From Ruficoccus sp. ZRK36 (GTDB lineage: Bacteria; Verrucomicrobiota; Verrucomicrobiia; Opitutales; Cerasicoccaceae): a stretch of 64,000 bases of DNA. Where the stretch lies: NCBI RefSeq assembly GCF_019603315.1, contig NZ_CP080649.1:1317501-1381500 (forward strand), in the 5' to 3' direction. The number at the start of each line of letters is the position of its first letter. Positions within the stretch are counted from its first letter, which is position 1. Below the pieces are notes generated by a model that had not been told where the DNA came from, ran no database searches, and saw nothing but the letters and a program-made list of their open reading frames with translations. Shown here piece by piece: positions 15,584 to 24,766 of this stretch. A program made the translations under genes and the position numbers.

Positions 15584-16555
15584 TTACAGGCTCTTGGCGA
15601 TAATGGCTTCGAGCTTGTTGATGTCGGCGGCGAAGAGGCGGATGCCGTCGGCCAGCTTTTCGGTGGCCATGGCGTCTTCGTTCAGCATCCAGCGGAAGGT
15701 CTTCTCGTCCATGTCGATCTTTTCGACGTCGGCCTTGGCGGAGGCCTCGGGGCTGAGCTTGCGCTCGACCGGTGCGTCAGACTCGGAGAGGTCCTTCAGG
15801 AGATTCGGGCTGATGGTGAGCAGGTCGCAGCCGGCCAGCTCGGTGATTTCGTCCGTATTGCGGAAGCTGGCACCCATGACTTCGGTCTTGTAGCCGAACT
15901 TCTTGTAGTAGGTGTAAATGGCCTGGACGGACTTCACGCCGGGATCGTTCTCGCCGGTGTAGGTTTCGCCGGTTTTGGCCTTGTACCAGTCCATGATGCG
16001 GCCGACAAAGGGCGAGATGAGCTGGGCCTTTGCCTCGGCGCAGGCGATGGCCTGAGCCATGGAGAAGAGCAGGGTCATGTTACAGTGGATGCCGTCGGCC
16101 TTCACGATTTCGGCGGCCTTGATGCCCTCCCAGGTCGAGGCGATCTTGATCAGGATACGGTCACGGGAGATACCCTTGCCTTCGTAGAGCTTGATGATTT
16201 CGCGGGCCTTGGCGACGGTGGCGTCGGTATCAAAGGACAGACGGGCATCAACCTCGGTGGAGACGCGGCCGGGGACGATCTGCAGAATCTCGCAGCCAAA
16301 GAGCACCAGCAGGTGGTCAACGATCGTCTTTACCTCGGCGTCGCCGCTGAGGCCGAGCTCTTTAACCTCGGCGATAGCCTTTTTCAGCAGCGGTGCGTAT
16401 TCGTCCATCTGGACGGCCTTGAAAATCAGGGACGGGTTGGTCGTGGCGTCCTGCGGCTTGTAAGCCTTCATGGAGGAAAAGTCGCCGGTATCGGCTACGA
16501 CCTTCGTGAATTGCTTTAGCTGCTCGAGTTGGCTGGTAGCAGTCTTGGATTCCAT
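15584..16555 (-). CDS. tal: Transaldolase
   Basis: Non-oxidative pentose phosphate pathway enzyme that moves a dihydroxyacetone unit between sedoheptulose 7-phosphate and glyceraldehyde 3-phosphate. The 323-residue length matches the long TalB type. Key segments: [20 protein letters not shown] and TNPSLI at the N-terminus, EVDARLSFD, the Schiff-base lysine in [11 protein letters not shown] (about residues 135-145), [19 protein letters not shown] and GASFRNT. It is followed by a clear terminator. The upstream DUF423 gene lies 61 bp away on the same strand. Confidence 0.97.
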   Translation of the reverse strand: MESKTATSQLEQLKQFTKVVADTGDFSSMKAYKPQDATTNPSLIFKAVQMDEYAPLLKKAIAEVKELGLSGDAEVKTIVDHLLVLFGCEILQIVPGRVSTEVDARLSFDTDATVAKAREIIKLYEGKGISRDRILIKIASTWEGIKAAEIVKADGIHCNMTLLFSMAQAIACAEAKAQLISPFVGRIMDWYKAKTGETYTGENDPGVKSVQAIYTYYKKFGYKTEVMGASFRNTDEITELAGCDLLTISPNLLKDLSESDAPVERKLSPEASAKADVEKIDMDEKTFRWMLNEDAMATEKLADGIRLFAADINKLEAIIAKSL

Positions 16556-16616
16556 AGATTAGGGTGTTGGTGATTAATTTGAGAGGTTGGTAAAGGCGTT
16601 GATGCTTTCTCAGTTA

Positions 16617-17063
16617 CTATTTCGTGTTTGCCGGTTTTTTCAAATCTATAAACGCGGAAGCTCCCAAGGCGATCCAGCCCCCCAGCAGGCAAAGCCCGCC
16701 CAGAGGAGTGACCGGGCCCAGCCATTTCCAGCCCACCGTGGTGAGCAGGTAAAGGGAGCCGCTGAAAAGCAGCACGCCCGTGACCCACAGCCGGGCCGTC
16801 CAGCGGGCGGCTCCGCAGCACGAGCGCCCGGCGCGCAGCCAGCTGGCCAGCGCTAACAAGGAGACCGCGTGGACGAGCTGATATTTGACGGCAGTGTGCC
16901 AGTTGGCGGTCATCCCGCGCTCAGCGAGGAGGTCCTTGAGAGCATGGGCTCCAAAGGCTCCCAGGGCGACACCGGTAAAGCCTAAAAAGGCAGCCCAGAA
17001 TAGCATTTTTAACAGCATTTTTTCATGCCGAGAGGGAGATGTGACTTCTGTAGGGGATTGCAT
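16617..17063 (-). CDS. DUF423 family membrane protein
   Basis: 148-residue inner-membrane protein of the DUF423 (YgdD-like) family, function unknown. Four hydrophobic segments are visible at about residues 17-40, 58-76, 88-108 and 117-138. The family signature GAFGAHALKDLL follows the first helix, and GVLLFSGSLYLLT and LGPVTPLGGLCLLGGW mark the later helices. The first 15 residues (MQSPTEVTSPSRHEK) may be extra; an internal ATG at 17018 would give the usual family N-terminus, but neither start has a clear ribosome-binding site. Confidence 0.85.
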   Translation of the reverse strand: MQSPTEVTSPSRHEKMLLKMLFWAAFLGFTGVALGAFGAHALKDLLAERGMTANWHTAVKYQLVHAVSLLALASWLRAGRSCCGAARWTARLWVTGVLLFSGSLYLLTTVGWKWLGPVTPLGGLCLLGGWIALGASAFIDLKKPANTK

Positions 17064-17226
17064 GGCTTGTTAAGTCGTTTTTAGTAAGGTGTTTGTGGCT
17101 GATTATGGGGTGCTTTTCAGACTGATTTAAATGTAAAAAAACTGCTTGATTATTTGAACGAAATTTAGCGAGAATGGCCCCTGAGCTAATTTACTGCTCA
17201 AAAATAACCTAAACAAACTCAATACA
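17064..17226. other. AT-rich leader of the outer-membrane protein gene
   Basis: This 163-bp gap is AT-rich compared with its surroundings. The last 16 bases before ATG 17227 (ACAAACTCAATACA) have no Shine-Dalgarno match, although the protein downstream looks highly expressed. The gap probably contains divergent promoters for this gene and DUF423. I see no convincing -35/-10 pair. Confidence 0.5.
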
Positions 17227-18054
17227 ATGAAGAAACTGATTGCAACTCTGGCGATCGTTGGGGCGATGGGTACGTCCGGTCTGTTTGCGCAGACGGGTGA
17301 TTCCATCGAAGACCTTTCGATCACGAGCTCCTTCGCATATGAATCCCAGTACGTCTTCCGTGGCGTGAAGCTGGAATATGATTCCTTCCAGCCGAGCCTC
17401 GAATTCGGCTTCCCGGTTGTTGGCGGCGATCTGTACGCCGGTATCTGGACCAACCTCCCGATCACCAACAAGGGCCCGATGGGTAACGACAACGAAATCG
17501 ACATCTATGCCGGTTACGCTTACCCGATCACCGACATGGTCACCCTCGACGCTGGTTTCATCTACTACTGGTACGCAAACGCTCCGGCCAACAACTCGAC
17601 TGCTATGTCCTACGTTGAGCCCTACGTTGGTGCTTCGTTTGACGTTCTGCTCAGCCCGGCGATCTATGTGTACTACTCGATCGACCAGCTGTCCAAGAAT
17701 GCTAACGGCCAGATGGACTCCGGTATCCTGACCATCGAAGCTTCGATCGGTTACAGCTTCGACCTGAGCGAGTACGTCTCCGTTGAAGGTTTCTCCTTCG
17801 ACGTTGGTGCTTACCTCGGTATGGGCATCCCGAATGACAGCTCCGCCACGAATGGTACCTCCAGCTTCCTCTATGCTGGTGTGACCGGCGACCTCGTTTA
17901 CGCCTTCAGCGAAAACGTCAGCGCCTCCATTGGTGTCCGCTACTCCAACTACTCGCAGTCCGGTACCGCCTACACTGGCACCACCGGTTATGCTCCGACC
18001 ATTGGCAACCAGAACAACATCTGGATGGGTGCCTCCGTCGGCTTCGCTTACTAA
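17227..18054 (+). CDS. Outer-membrane protein, Gcw_chp/TorF-like beta-barrel
   Basis: 275 residues. The signal peptide MKKLIATLAIVGAMGTSGLFAQ ends near residue 22. The mature part begins with SSFAYESQYVFRGVKLEYDS, typical of the TIGR02001 (gcw_chp/TorF) family. Alternating aromatic and polar strands run to a C-terminal aromatic residue (GASVGFAY), the signal for outer-membrane barrel assembly. The function is unknown; related proteins are putative channels. The codons are strongly biased to one or two per amino acid, which suggests high expression. A strong terminator follows. There is no Shine-Dalgarno site. Single-gene transcript. Confidence 0.83.
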   Translation: MKKLIATLAIVGAMGTSGLFAQTGDSIEDLSITSSFAYESQYVFRGVKLEYDSFQPSLEFGFPVVGGDLYAGIWTNLPITNKGPMGNDNEIDIYAGYAYPITDMVTLDAGFIYYWYANAPANNSTAMSYVEPYVGASFDVLLSPAIYVYYSIDQLSKNANGQMDSGILTIEASIGYSFDLSEYVSVEGFSFDVGAYLGMGIPNDSSATNGTSSFLYAGVTGDLVYAFSENVSASIGVRYSNYSQSGTAYTGTTGYAPTIGNQNNIWMGASVGFAY

Positions 18055-18081
18055 GCGTAGTTTGAGCTCATAAAGCTTTCG

Positions 18082-18110
18082 AGCCCGCGGCTAGCGCCGC
18101 GGGCTTTTTT
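18082..18110 (+). terminator. Intrinsic terminator of the outer-membrane protein gene
   Basis: Perfect 10-bp stem AGCCCGCGGC / GCCGCGGGCT with loop TAGC, then TTTTT. It begins 28 bp after the stop codon. Confidence 0.93.
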
Positions 18111-18403
18111 GTGCCTGGAGATCGAGATGGGGGAGTGGTTGCTTTGTCCTTATATCGGTATCTTCTATATAGAAGGGCGCGCGAGGTTATACCGCTGGAG
18201 GTTTGATCCCCGCTTTCGCTCGGTATTTGTTGGGATAGGTGCGCTTCGGGGCTTGCCATCGGTGGGCGAAGTGTTCTTGATGGGCCGCTTTCAGGATTCG
18301 CTCCTTCCCGAGTGAGTCTGCGCACCGGCCGACGGATACGGGTTTCCATGAGGATGGAGACTCTTGATTCGTCATCTATTTTTCAAAAAGCGCAGGAAAG
18401 TCA
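18111..18403. other. Intergenic region of unclear content
   Basis: This 293-bp region holds no confident gene. A 14-bp palindrome CTTCTATATAGAAG lies at 18162-18175, with TTGTCC at 18144-18149 in -35 position to TATATA, so a plus-strand promoter is possible. A minus-strand frame at 18187-18375 could encode a basic 62-residue peptide (starts [16 protein letters not shown]) but it lacks a ribosome-binding site or any family I know. Either could be real; I do not call them. Confidence 0.35.
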
Positions 18404-18431
18404 TTGACAGGGGAGGGTGCTCGTCTATTTT
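18404..18431 (+). promoter_or_regulatory. Sigma-70-type promoter of rplM-rpsI
   Basis: TTGACA (18404-18409), a perfect -35 box, is followed after 16 bp by TATTTT (18426-18431). Transcription would begin close to 18438, leaving a leader of only about 10 bases before the rplM ATG at 18449. A TTG at 18404 could extend the rplM frame, but it lies inside this -35 box. Confidence 0.72.
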
Positions 18432-18448
18432 TCCACGCTTTTCCCAAC

Positions 18449-18874
18449 ATGAAGACAACTCTTGCCAAACCCGATATCGACAGGAAGTGGTACGTGGTCG
18501 ACGCCTCCGGGCAGACCCTGGGCCGTCTGGCGGTTAAAATCGCCAACCTCCTGCGCGGCCGGCACAAGCCGATCTACACTCCGCACATGGACGCGGGGGA
18601 CTATGTCGTCGTGATTAATGCCGACAAGGTGAAGCTGACCGGTAAGAAAGAAGAGCAGAAGCTGTATATGTTCCACACGGGCTGGTTCGGTAACGAGTAC
18701 TATCGTAGCGCCGCCGCCATGCGTGAGAAGAAGCCTGCCTTCATCATCGAGCACGCCGTCAAGGGCATGCTCCCCCGCAACAAGCTCGCCAACGCCATGA
18801 TCAAGAAGCTGAAGGTCTATGCCGGTGAAGAACACCCGCACGAAGCCCAGCAGCCCATCACCTTTGAAGGTTAA
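18449..18874 (+). CDS. rplM: 50S ribosomal protein L13 (uL13)
   Basis: 141 residues, the normal length for bacterial uL13, which binds 23S rRNA early in assembly of the large subunit. Typical segments: [16 protein letters not shown] at 13-28, [40 protein letters not shown] and [12 protein letters not shown] near 107-118. The frame is open upstream to 18404, but ATG 18449 gives the family N-terminus and leaves the promoter intact. It is the first gene of the rplM-rpsI pair, with 5 bp between the genes. Confidence 0.98.
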   Translation: MKTTLAKPDIDRKWYVVDASGQTLGRLAVKIANLLRGRHKPIYTPHMDAGDYVVVINADKVKLTGKKEEQKLYMFHTGWFGNEYYRSAAAMREKKPAFIIEHAVKGMLPRNKLANAMIKKLKVYAGEEHPHEAQQPITFEG

Positions 18875-18879
18875 GACCC

Positions 18880-19284
18880 ATGAGTACCGCAACTGAAAGC
18901 GAAACCTTTACCGCCGTCGGTCGGCGTAAGACCTCTGTAGCCCGCATCCGCCTCCGTCGCGGCGAAGGTAAGCTGGTCGTCAACGGCCGTCCGCTCGAAG
19001 CCTATTTCCCGACTGAAATGCTGGCCAAGCGCGCCACCCGTCCGCTGGACGTGGCTGAACTGTCAGGTGAGATGGACTGCACATTCCTCGTCGAAGGCGG
19101 CGGTTGTGTCAGCCAGGCCGGGGCCGTTTCCCACGCCCTCGCCCGCGCCCTGCAAAAGTACAATCCGGAGCTGCGTCCGGCCCTCAAGAAGGTGGGCCTG
19201 ATCACCCGTGACCCCCGCATGAAGGAACGCAAGAAGTCCGGTCAGCCGGGCGCCCGTAAGCGATTCCAGTTCTCCAAGCGGTAA
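18880..19284 (+). CDS. rpsI: 30S ribosomal protein S9 (uS9)
   Basis: 134 residues. Binds 16S rRNA near the decoding site, with its basic C-terminal tail reaching the P-site tRNA. Family features: FTAVGRRKTSVARIRLRRG at the N-terminus, VNGRPLEAYFP, GGCVSQAGAVSHALARAL, DPRMKERKKSGQPGARKR and the invariant end FQFSKR. It follows rplM by 5 bp, the usual order in bacteria, and is followed by a strong terminator. Confidence 0.98.
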   Translation: MSTATESETFTAVGRRKTSVARIRLRRGEGKLVVNGRPLEAYFPTEMLAKRATRPLDVAELSGEMDCTFLVEGGGCVSQAGAVSHALARALQKYNPELRPALKKVGLITRDPRMKERKKSGQPGARKRFQFSKR

Positions 19285-19305
19285 GCGTACCGACTCGGCT
19301 TTCCT

Positions 19306-19338
19306 GCCCTCCGTGTGCGCTTGCCCGGAGGGCTTTTT
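19306..19338 (+). terminator. Intrinsic terminator of rplM-rpsI
   Basis: Perfect 8-bp stem GCCCTCCG / CGGAGGGC with a 12-nt loop, then TTTTT at 19334-19338. It begins 21 bp after the rpsI stop. Confidence 0.9.
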
Positions 19339-19396
19339 GTTTCTCAGGCCAGAGATTAGCCTCGTTTATTTTCAACACTCTCAGCATTAATAAATT

Positions 19397-20425
19397 ATGA
19401 AAACCGCGATCATTGGTGCATCCGGATATTCAGGCGAAGAACTCGTGCGGCTGCTTGCGCGGCATCCGCAGGTGGAGCTTGCACTGGTTTCCTCGCGCTC
19501 GCTCGTCGGTAAGCCCCTGGTCGAGGTCATGCCGAAGTTTCGGGGCCTGGTTCCGGCGGATCTGGTTTTCTCTGATTCGGACCCGGTGGCCCTTGCCGCG
19601 CGGGACGATATTGATGTTTTCTTCCTCGCCCTGCCGCACGGGGTAGCTGCTGAGTTTGCGGTGCCGCTGGTTAAGGCCGGGCACAAGGTGATCGACCTCT
19701 CCGCAGACTTCCGGCTCGGCTCGACCGCGCTCTACGAGGAGTTCTACGGGCAAAAGCACCCGGCTCCCGAGCTGCTGGAGCAGGCCGCCTATGTCATCCC
19801 CGAGGTCGCGCAGCCTGGCTGGGAAAAGGCCCCGCTCATCGCTAATCCCGGCTGCTACCCGACGAGCATTATCACTCCGCTCACGCCGCTGCTGCGGGAG
19901 GGGATCGTCTCGACGAAGGGCATCGTGGTCAACGCCATGAGTGGCGTCAGTGGCGGTGGCAAGAAGGTCGCGGAGATGTACCTTTACTGTGAGCGCAACG
20001 AAAGCGCCAAGGCCTACGGGCTTCCCAAGCACCGGCACCTTTCCGAGATCGAGGAGCAGCTCGGTGCCGCAGCCGGTGAGCCGGTCGTGATCCAGTTTAA
20101 CCCGCACCTGGCACCGATGGCACGGGGCATCGCCACGACGATCACCGTCCCGGCTGCCAAGCCCGACCTCGCCGCGCTCTATGCCGCTTGGGAAAAGGCC
20201 TTTGCCGGTCGGCCCTTCATCGGCATCCTGCCCAGTGGCACCTGCCCGGACACGCTGCATGTGAGCGGTACGAACCGGGTCGATATGTCCGCCGTGTACG
20301 ACGAGCGGACCGGAAATTTTGTTATCACCAGCGCCGAGGACAATGTGGTCAAAGGCGCCAGCGGCCAGGCGGTTCAAAACATGAACCTCTGGCTCGGCTT
20401 CAAGGAAACGGACGGACTTCTCTAA
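19397..20425 (+). CDS. argC: N-acetyl-gamma-glutamyl-phosphate reductase
   Basis: Third step of arginine synthesis: NADPH reduction of N-acetylglutamyl phosphate to the semialdehyde. The 342 residues have the Rossmann motif AIIGASGYSGEELVRLL at residues 4-20. The catalytic cysteine is in LIANPGCYPTS near residue 155, and the active-site histidine is in KAYGLPKHRHLSEIEEQL. SGTCPDTLHVSGTNR lies near the C-terminus. First gene of argCJBDF, with 12 bp before argJ. The 58-bp gap to the rpsI terminator upstream should hold the operon promoter; no clear ARG box was found. Confidence 0.97.
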   Translation: MKTAIIGASGYSGEELVRLLARHPQVELALVSSRSLVGKPLVEVMPKFRGLVPADLVFSDSDPVALAARDDIDVFFLALPHGVAAEFAVPLVKAGHKVIDLSADFRLGSTALYEEFYGQKHPAPELLEQAAYVIPEVAQPGWEKAPLIANPGCYPTSIITPLTPLLREGIVSTKGIVVNAMSGVSGGGKKVAEMYLYCERNESAKAYGLPKHRHLSEIEEQLGAAAGEPVVIQFNPHLAPMARGIATTITVPAAKPDLAALYAAWEKAFAGRPFIGILPSGTCPDTLHVSGTNRVDMSAVYDERTGNFVITSAEDNVVKGASGQAVQNMNLWLGFKETDGLL

Positions 20426-20437
20426 ACCCTGACTACC

Positions 20438-21667
20438 ATGAGCTTCGCAGTGACGTTGACGGATGATTCACCGGGCTTGGCCGATGTGCCAGGCTTTAAA
20501 CTGGCGGGCGTCCACTGCGACGTGCGTGAGACGGGTGCTCAGCGGCGCGACCTCGCCGTGGTTTTTTCTGAGCAGCCCGCGGTGGCTGCCGGTGTCTTTA
20601 CCACTAATGACGTGAAGGCCGCCCCGGTGAAGCACTGCCAGGCTGCGCTGGCCGCGCGGGAAGACTTTCACGCCATCGTGGCGAACAGCGGTAACGCTAA
20701 CGCCTGCACCGGTGTGCAGGGCTGGAACGACTGTGAGGCCATGGCTGCCAAGGCCGCCGAGCTGCTGAAAATTTCTCCGGACCAGATCTTTGTCTGCTCC
20801 ACGGGGCGGATTGGCCGGGCGCTGCCGATGGGTAAGATCTCTGCCGGGATCGCCGATGCGGTGTCCAAGCTCACGGCGGATTCGGCTCACTCCCTCGATG
20901 CCGCCTGGGCTATTCTGACCTCTGACACTAAGCCGAAGACTGTGACCGCTCGCTTCGAAGTCGACGGCCAGACCGTGACCGTTTCCGGTATGGCCAAGGG
21001 CGCTGGCATGATCGAGCCAAACATGGCTACGATGCTCGCCTTTGTCGCCACCGATGCGCAGATCTCTAAGGCCGCGCTACAGGATGCCTTGGCGGGCGCC
21101 GTGCGGACGAGTTTTAACTCCATCACGGTGGACGGCGACATGAGCACGAATGACACGGTGCTCGTACTGGCCAACGGTCAGAGCGGTGTGGCTGTAGATG
21201 CGGCTGACTCCGAGGCTGGTGTGGCTTTCCGCGACGCGCTGGGCCAGGTCTGCCGGTCACTGGCCGCAAAGATCGTCGGCGACGGCGAGCGGATCACCAA
21301 GGTCGTCACCCTCCACGTCAACGGTGCTCCCACCGAGGCTGCCGCCGAGAAGGTGGCACGGGCTATTGGTAACTCCTTGCTGGTCAAGACGTCGTGGTTC
21401 GGGAACGACCCCAACTGGGGGCGGGTGCTCGATGCCGCCGGGTATGCCCGGATCGGCCTCGTTGAGGAGAAGCTCGACATGTTCTACGACGAGATCCCGG
21501 TCATTGATCAGGGGACTCCGCTGCATGACAACCTGCCGCAGTGGAAAGAAGCCGTCTCGAAGAAACACTTTACCATCACTTTAAACCTGAATCTCGGGTC
21601 TGCGGCCTACCATCTGCTGAGTGCCGATCTGTCCGAGGGCTACGTGCAGTTTAACAAGAGCGAATAA
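20438..21667 (+). CDS. argJ: Bifunctional glutamate N-acetyltransferase / amino-acid acetyltransferase
   Basis: Transfers acetyl from N-acetylornithine to glutamate, recycling the acetyl group in the cyclic arginine pathway; some ArgJ also use acetyl-CoA. 409 residues. The autocleavage site is present: [20 protein letters not shown] contains the Ala-Thr bond at about residues 194-195, where the new N-terminal Thr becomes the nucleophile. Other family segments: [43 protein letters not shown] and FGNDPNWGR. The stop TAA overlaps the argB start by one base, suggesting translational coupling. Confidence 0.97.
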   Translation: MSFAVTLTDDSPGLADVPGFKLAGVHCDVRETGAQRRDLAVVFSEQPAVAAGVFTTNDVKAAPVKHCQAALAAREDFHAIVANSGNANACTGVQGWNDCEAMAAKAAELLKISPDQIFVCSTGRIGRALPMGKISAGIADAVSKLTADSAHSLDAAWAILTSDTKPKTVTARFEVDGQTVTVSGMAKGAGMIEPNMATMLAFVATDAQISKAALQDALAGAVRTSFNSITVDGDMSTNDTVLVLANGQSGVAVDAADSEAGVAFRDALGQVCRSLAAKIVGDGERITKVVTLHVNGAPTEAAAEKVARAIGNSLLVKTSWFGNDPNWGRVLDAAGYARIGLVEEKLDMFYDEIPVIDQGTPLHDNLPQWKEAVSKKHFTITLNLNLGSAAYHLLSADLSEGYVQFNKSE

Positions 21668-22563
21668 TGCCGAACGCGACCGACCATATCGACATCACGA
21701 CCAAGGCCCAGGTGCTGCTGGAGGCCCTGCCGTACATCCTTCGCTTCCGGGGCTCGACCTTTGTCGTCAAGTACGGCGGCAGCTTCATGGACGACCCGGA
21801 CCCGGCGGTGCGCATTCGCGTGGCCACGGATATTGTTTTTCTCGCGGCGGTGGGCATTCACGTCGTCGTCGTGCACGGTGGCGGCAAGGCGATCTCGCGG
21901 GGCATGGAGGAGGCTGGGCTGGAGCCGGTCTTCCGGAACGGCCTGCGCGTGACCGACGAGAAGACGATCGAGATCGTCGAAAAGACGCTCAATCAGGTCG
22001 TCAACCTCGACATCTGCGAGCTGATCCAGGCCCGGGGCGGCAAGCCGCTGGGCATGCACGGTAACAACGTGCTGGTCTGTGAAAAGCTCCTCTCCAAGGA
22101 CCCCGAGGGGCAGCCAGTAGACCTGGGCTTCGTCGGGCAGATCCAGTACGTGAAGGCCAAGCTGATCAAAAAAGCCATCTCGGACGGCTACACTCCGATT
22201 ATTTCGCCCATAGCGGTGGACGAGCTGGACCACCCTTACAACACCAATGCCGATGTGGCTGCCGCTGCGGTTGCCTCTGCCCTGCGGGCGCGGCGTCTGG
22301 TCTATCTTTCCGATGTCCCTGGCTTACTCCGTGACCCCAGCGACCCCTCCACGCTGATTTCCTCGCTCCATATCGACGAGGTCGAGGCCCTGACCAAGGA
22401 CGGGACCATCTCGCGGGGCATGCTGCCCAAGGTCAACAGCGCGGTCGGTGCCCTGCACAACGGCGTGCACCGGGTGCACTTCGTCGATGGACGCCAGCCG
22501 CACAGCATCCTGCTGGAAATCTTTACCGATAAGGGTATCGGTACCGAAATCGTTAATCAGTAA
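21667..22563 (+). CDS. argB: Acetylglutamate kinase
   Basis: ATP-dependent phosphorylation of N-acetylglutamate, often feedback-inhibited by arginine and a PII target in some bacteria; glnB is in this window at 37.3 kb, but a link is only inference. 298 residues. Amino-acid-kinase motifs: [12 protein letters not shown] near residue 35, [14 protein letters not shown] near 72-85, [44 protein letters not shown] and [16 protein letters not shown] overlaps the argJ stop by one base. argD follows after 17 bp. Confidence 0.97.
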   Translation: MPNATDHIDITTKAQVLLEALPYILRFRGSTFVVKYGGSFMDDPDPAVRIRVATDIVFLAAVGIHVVVVHGGGKAISRGMEEAGLEPVFRNGLRVTDEKTIEIVEKTLNQVVNLDICELIQARGGKPLGMHGNNVLVCEKLLSKDPEGQPVDLGFVGQIQYVKAKLIKKAISDGYTPIISPIAVDELDHPYNTNADVAAAAVASALRARRLVYLSDVPGLLRDPSDPSTLISSLHIDEVEALTKDGTISRGMLPKVNSAVGALHNGVHRVHFVDGRQPHSILLEIFTDKGIGTEIVNQ

Positions 22564-22580
22564 TCAAGAACCCTCCGACT

Positions 22581-23798
22581 ATGAACGCAACCTCCCCGGA
22601 CACCACCGCCGAGCTCTACACCTCGTATGTACTCGGTAACTATGGCACGCCCGCCTGCACGCTGACGCGCGGCGAAGGCGCCTACGTGTGGGACTCCGAG
22701 GGCCGTCGCCTGCTGGATTTCGGCTCGGGGATTGCGGTCACGGCTATCGGCCACAGCCATCCGCACTGGGTGGAGGCTGTGCAGAAGCAGGCCGCGACGC
22801 TGGTTCACGTGAGTAACCTGTACCGGCATCCGGGGCAGGGGCGGCTCGCTGAGCGGCTCTGCGGCTATGCCGGGCCGGGTAAGGTCCTCTTTTGTAACAG
22901 CGGAGCCGAGGCCAACGAGGCCCAGCTCAAGCTCGCCCGGCTCCACGGACGGGCCAAGTGCGGCGAAGAAGGCAAGCGCTACAAGGTGCTGGTCGCCGCT
23001 AAGGCCTTCCACGGGCGGACATTCGGGGCCATGGCAGCCACGCCGCAGGAAAAGATCCAGGGTGGGTTCCGGCCCATGCTGGACGGTTTCGCCGTCGGCA
23101 CCTACAACGATTTGGCCAGCTTTGAGGCGCTGGTGGATGACTCCACCGCCGCCATTCTCGTCGAGTCCATCCAGGGCGAGGGCGGTGTCAACGCCGCCAC
23201 TCCGGAGTTCCTTCAGGGGCTGCGGGCGCTCTGCGATAAGCACGGCCTGCTCATGCTCATGGACGAGGTCCAGTGCGGAGTGGGACGGACGGGCCGCTTC
23301 TTCGGCTTCGAAGAGGCCGGTATCGTGCCGGATGCTATCGCCATGGCCAAGGGCCTGGGCGGGGGTATCCCCATCGGCGCTGTCTGGATGCGCGACGAGC
23401 ACGCACCGCTTTTCCACCCCGGTTCACACGGGACGACCTACGGGGGAAATCCCCTTGTCTGCGCTGGCGCCAATGCCGTGCTCGATGTGATCGAGTCGGA
23501 CGGGCTGCTCGCCCAGGTCTCCGAATTTTCCCAAATCTGGATCGCCAAGCTCAAGGCGCTGGAGCAGCAGTTCCCCGCATTGGTGCAGGAAGTCCGGGGC
23601 CGGGGCTATCTCGTGGGCGTCGTGCTCAAGGTGAACCACCTTCCGATCATCGAATCTCTGCGGGAGAAGGGCATGCTCGCCATCCCGACCGCCGGGCAGG
23701 TGATCCGGCTTCTGCCGCCTTTGACCGCCACCATGGACGATCTCGACCGCTCCGTCGCTCTACTGACGGAGGCTTTATCTGACTATAACCCAGCTTAG
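22581..23798 (+). CDS. argD: Acetylornithine aminotransferase
   Basis: PLP enzyme that converts N-acetylglutamate semialdehyde to N-acetylornithine. 405 residues of class-III aminotransferase. Segments: LDFGSGIAVTAIGHSHPHWV, LFCNSGAEANEAQLKLAR (phosphate-binding), AFHGRTFGAMAAT, VESIQGEGGVN, DEVQCGVGRTG and the PLP lysine in AMAKGLGGGIPIGAVW near residues 254-269. Context in argCJBDF fixes the role over ornithine or GABA aminotransferases. The 22 bp before argF fit one operon. Confidence 0.96.
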   Translation: MNATSPDTTAELYTSYVLGNYGTPACTLTRGEGAYVWDSEGRRLLDFGSGIAVTAIGHSHPHWVEAVQKQAATLVHVSNLYRHPGQGRLAERLCGYAGPGKVLFCNSGAEANEAQLKLARLHGRAKCGEEGKRYKVLVAAKAFHGRTFGAMAATPQEKIQGGFRPMLDGFAVGTYNDLASFEALVDDSTAAILVESIQGEGGVNAATPEFLQGLRALCDKHGLLMLMDEVQCGVGRTGRFFGFEEAGIVPDAIAMAKGLGGGIPIGAVWMRDEHAPLFHPGSHGTTYGGNPLVCAGANAVLDVIESDGLLAQVSEFSQIWIAKLKALEQQFPALVQEVRGRGYLVGVVLKVNHLPIIESLREKGMLAIPTAGQVIRLLPPLTATMDDLDRSVALLTEALSDYNPA

Positions 23799-23820
23799 TT
23801 TTCCACCAGCCATCCCGCAC

Positions 23821-24765
23821 ATGAAACACTTTCTGAAAGTGACCGATTTTTCGGCCGACGAGGCCGAAGTGATTTTCCAGAACGCCGCCGAGTTTAAGCG
23901 CCTGGGCCGTAACACGCCTGCCTTGCTCCAGCGCCAGTCCTGGGGGATGCTCTTCTATAAGAACAGCACGCGTACGCGTGTGTCCTTTGAGGTCGGGCTG
24001 AACGAGCTGGGTGCGCACGCCGTGATGCTCAGCGCCGGTAATACCCAGCTGAGCCGTGGCGAGACGGTGGCCGACACCGCGCGGGTGCTTTCACGCTACC
24101 TGTCCGGTATGATCATCCGCTGCTACGATCACAGCCTGGTCGAGGAGTTCGCAGCTGCCGGCACCATTCCTGTCGTCAACGCCCTCACGGACCTGACGCA
24201 CCCCTGCCAGCTCTACGCGGATCTGTTTACGCTGGCCGAGCGCTGGACCCCCGGTGATGGCCAGGCTGACATTGAGTCGCTCAAGGGCCGCAAGGTCGCC
24301 TTCCTCGGGGATACCGCCTGCAACATGGCCAACTCGTGGATTCTCTCTGCTGCCCAGTTTGGGATGGAGATCACGCTGGCCGGACCTACGGAGTTTGCTC
24401 CCGGCAACCAAGTGCGCGAGCTGCTCAAGAAGGCTGATCTGCCCGAGACTTTCAAGTTTACCACGGACGCCCGCGAAGCTGCCCAGGGCGCTGATGTGGT
24501 CTACACCGATGTGTGGGTGAGCATGGGTAACGAGGCCGAGGAAGCCGCACGCCTCGCCCAGATGAAGCCCTTCTCCGTCACCTCAGCGGTGATGGCCGAG
24601 GCCGCCAAGGACGCGTACTTCATGCACTGTCTGCCCGCCCACGTCGGGCAGGAGGTCACGCAGGAAGTCCTCGACAGCCCCGCCTCCATCGTCTTCGACG
24701 AGGCAGAAAACCGCCTCCACATCCAGAAGGCCATTCTCGCCAGCCTGTCCGGTGAACCCCGCTAG
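23821..24765 (+). CDS. argF: Ornithine carbamoyltransferase
   Basis: Forms citrulline from ornithine and carbamoyl phosphate. 314 residues with the carbamoyl-phosphate loop STRTRVSFEVGLNELG near residues 50-65, HPCQLYADLFT, FLGDTACNMANSW, VYTDVWVSMG and the catalytic HCLPAHVGQE at about 268-277. Last gene of argCJBDF. The TAG stop is followed after one base by a perfect hairpin (CGGGT-TGC-ACCCG), the same arrangement as at argG far away at 54.26 kb. argG and argH are not in this operon. Confidence 0.97.
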   Translation: MKHFLKVTDFSADEAEVIFQNAAEFKRLGRNTPALLQRQSWGMLFYKNSTRTRVSFEVGLNELGAHAVMLSAGNTQLSRGETVADTARVLSRYLSGMIIRCYDHSLVEEFAAAGTIPVVNALTDLTHPCQLYADLFTLAERWTPGDGQADIESLKGRKVAFLGDTACNMANSWILSAAQFGMEITLAGPTEFAPGNQVRELLKKADLPETFKFTTDAREAAQGADVVYTDVWVSMGNEAEEAARLAQMKPFSVTSAVMAEAAKDAYFMHCLPAHVGQEVTQEVLDSPASIVFDEAENRLHIQKAILASLSGEPR

Positions 24766-24766
24766 A

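Noticed and set aside
18187-18375. 62-residue minus-strand frame between the outer-membrane protein gene and rplM
   Set aside because: No ribosome-binding site or recognised family; I keep it as an open possibility only.
18404-18448. N-terminal extension of rplM from TTG 18404
   Set aside because: The TTG sits inside a perfect -35 box, and ATG 18449 gives the family N-terminus.
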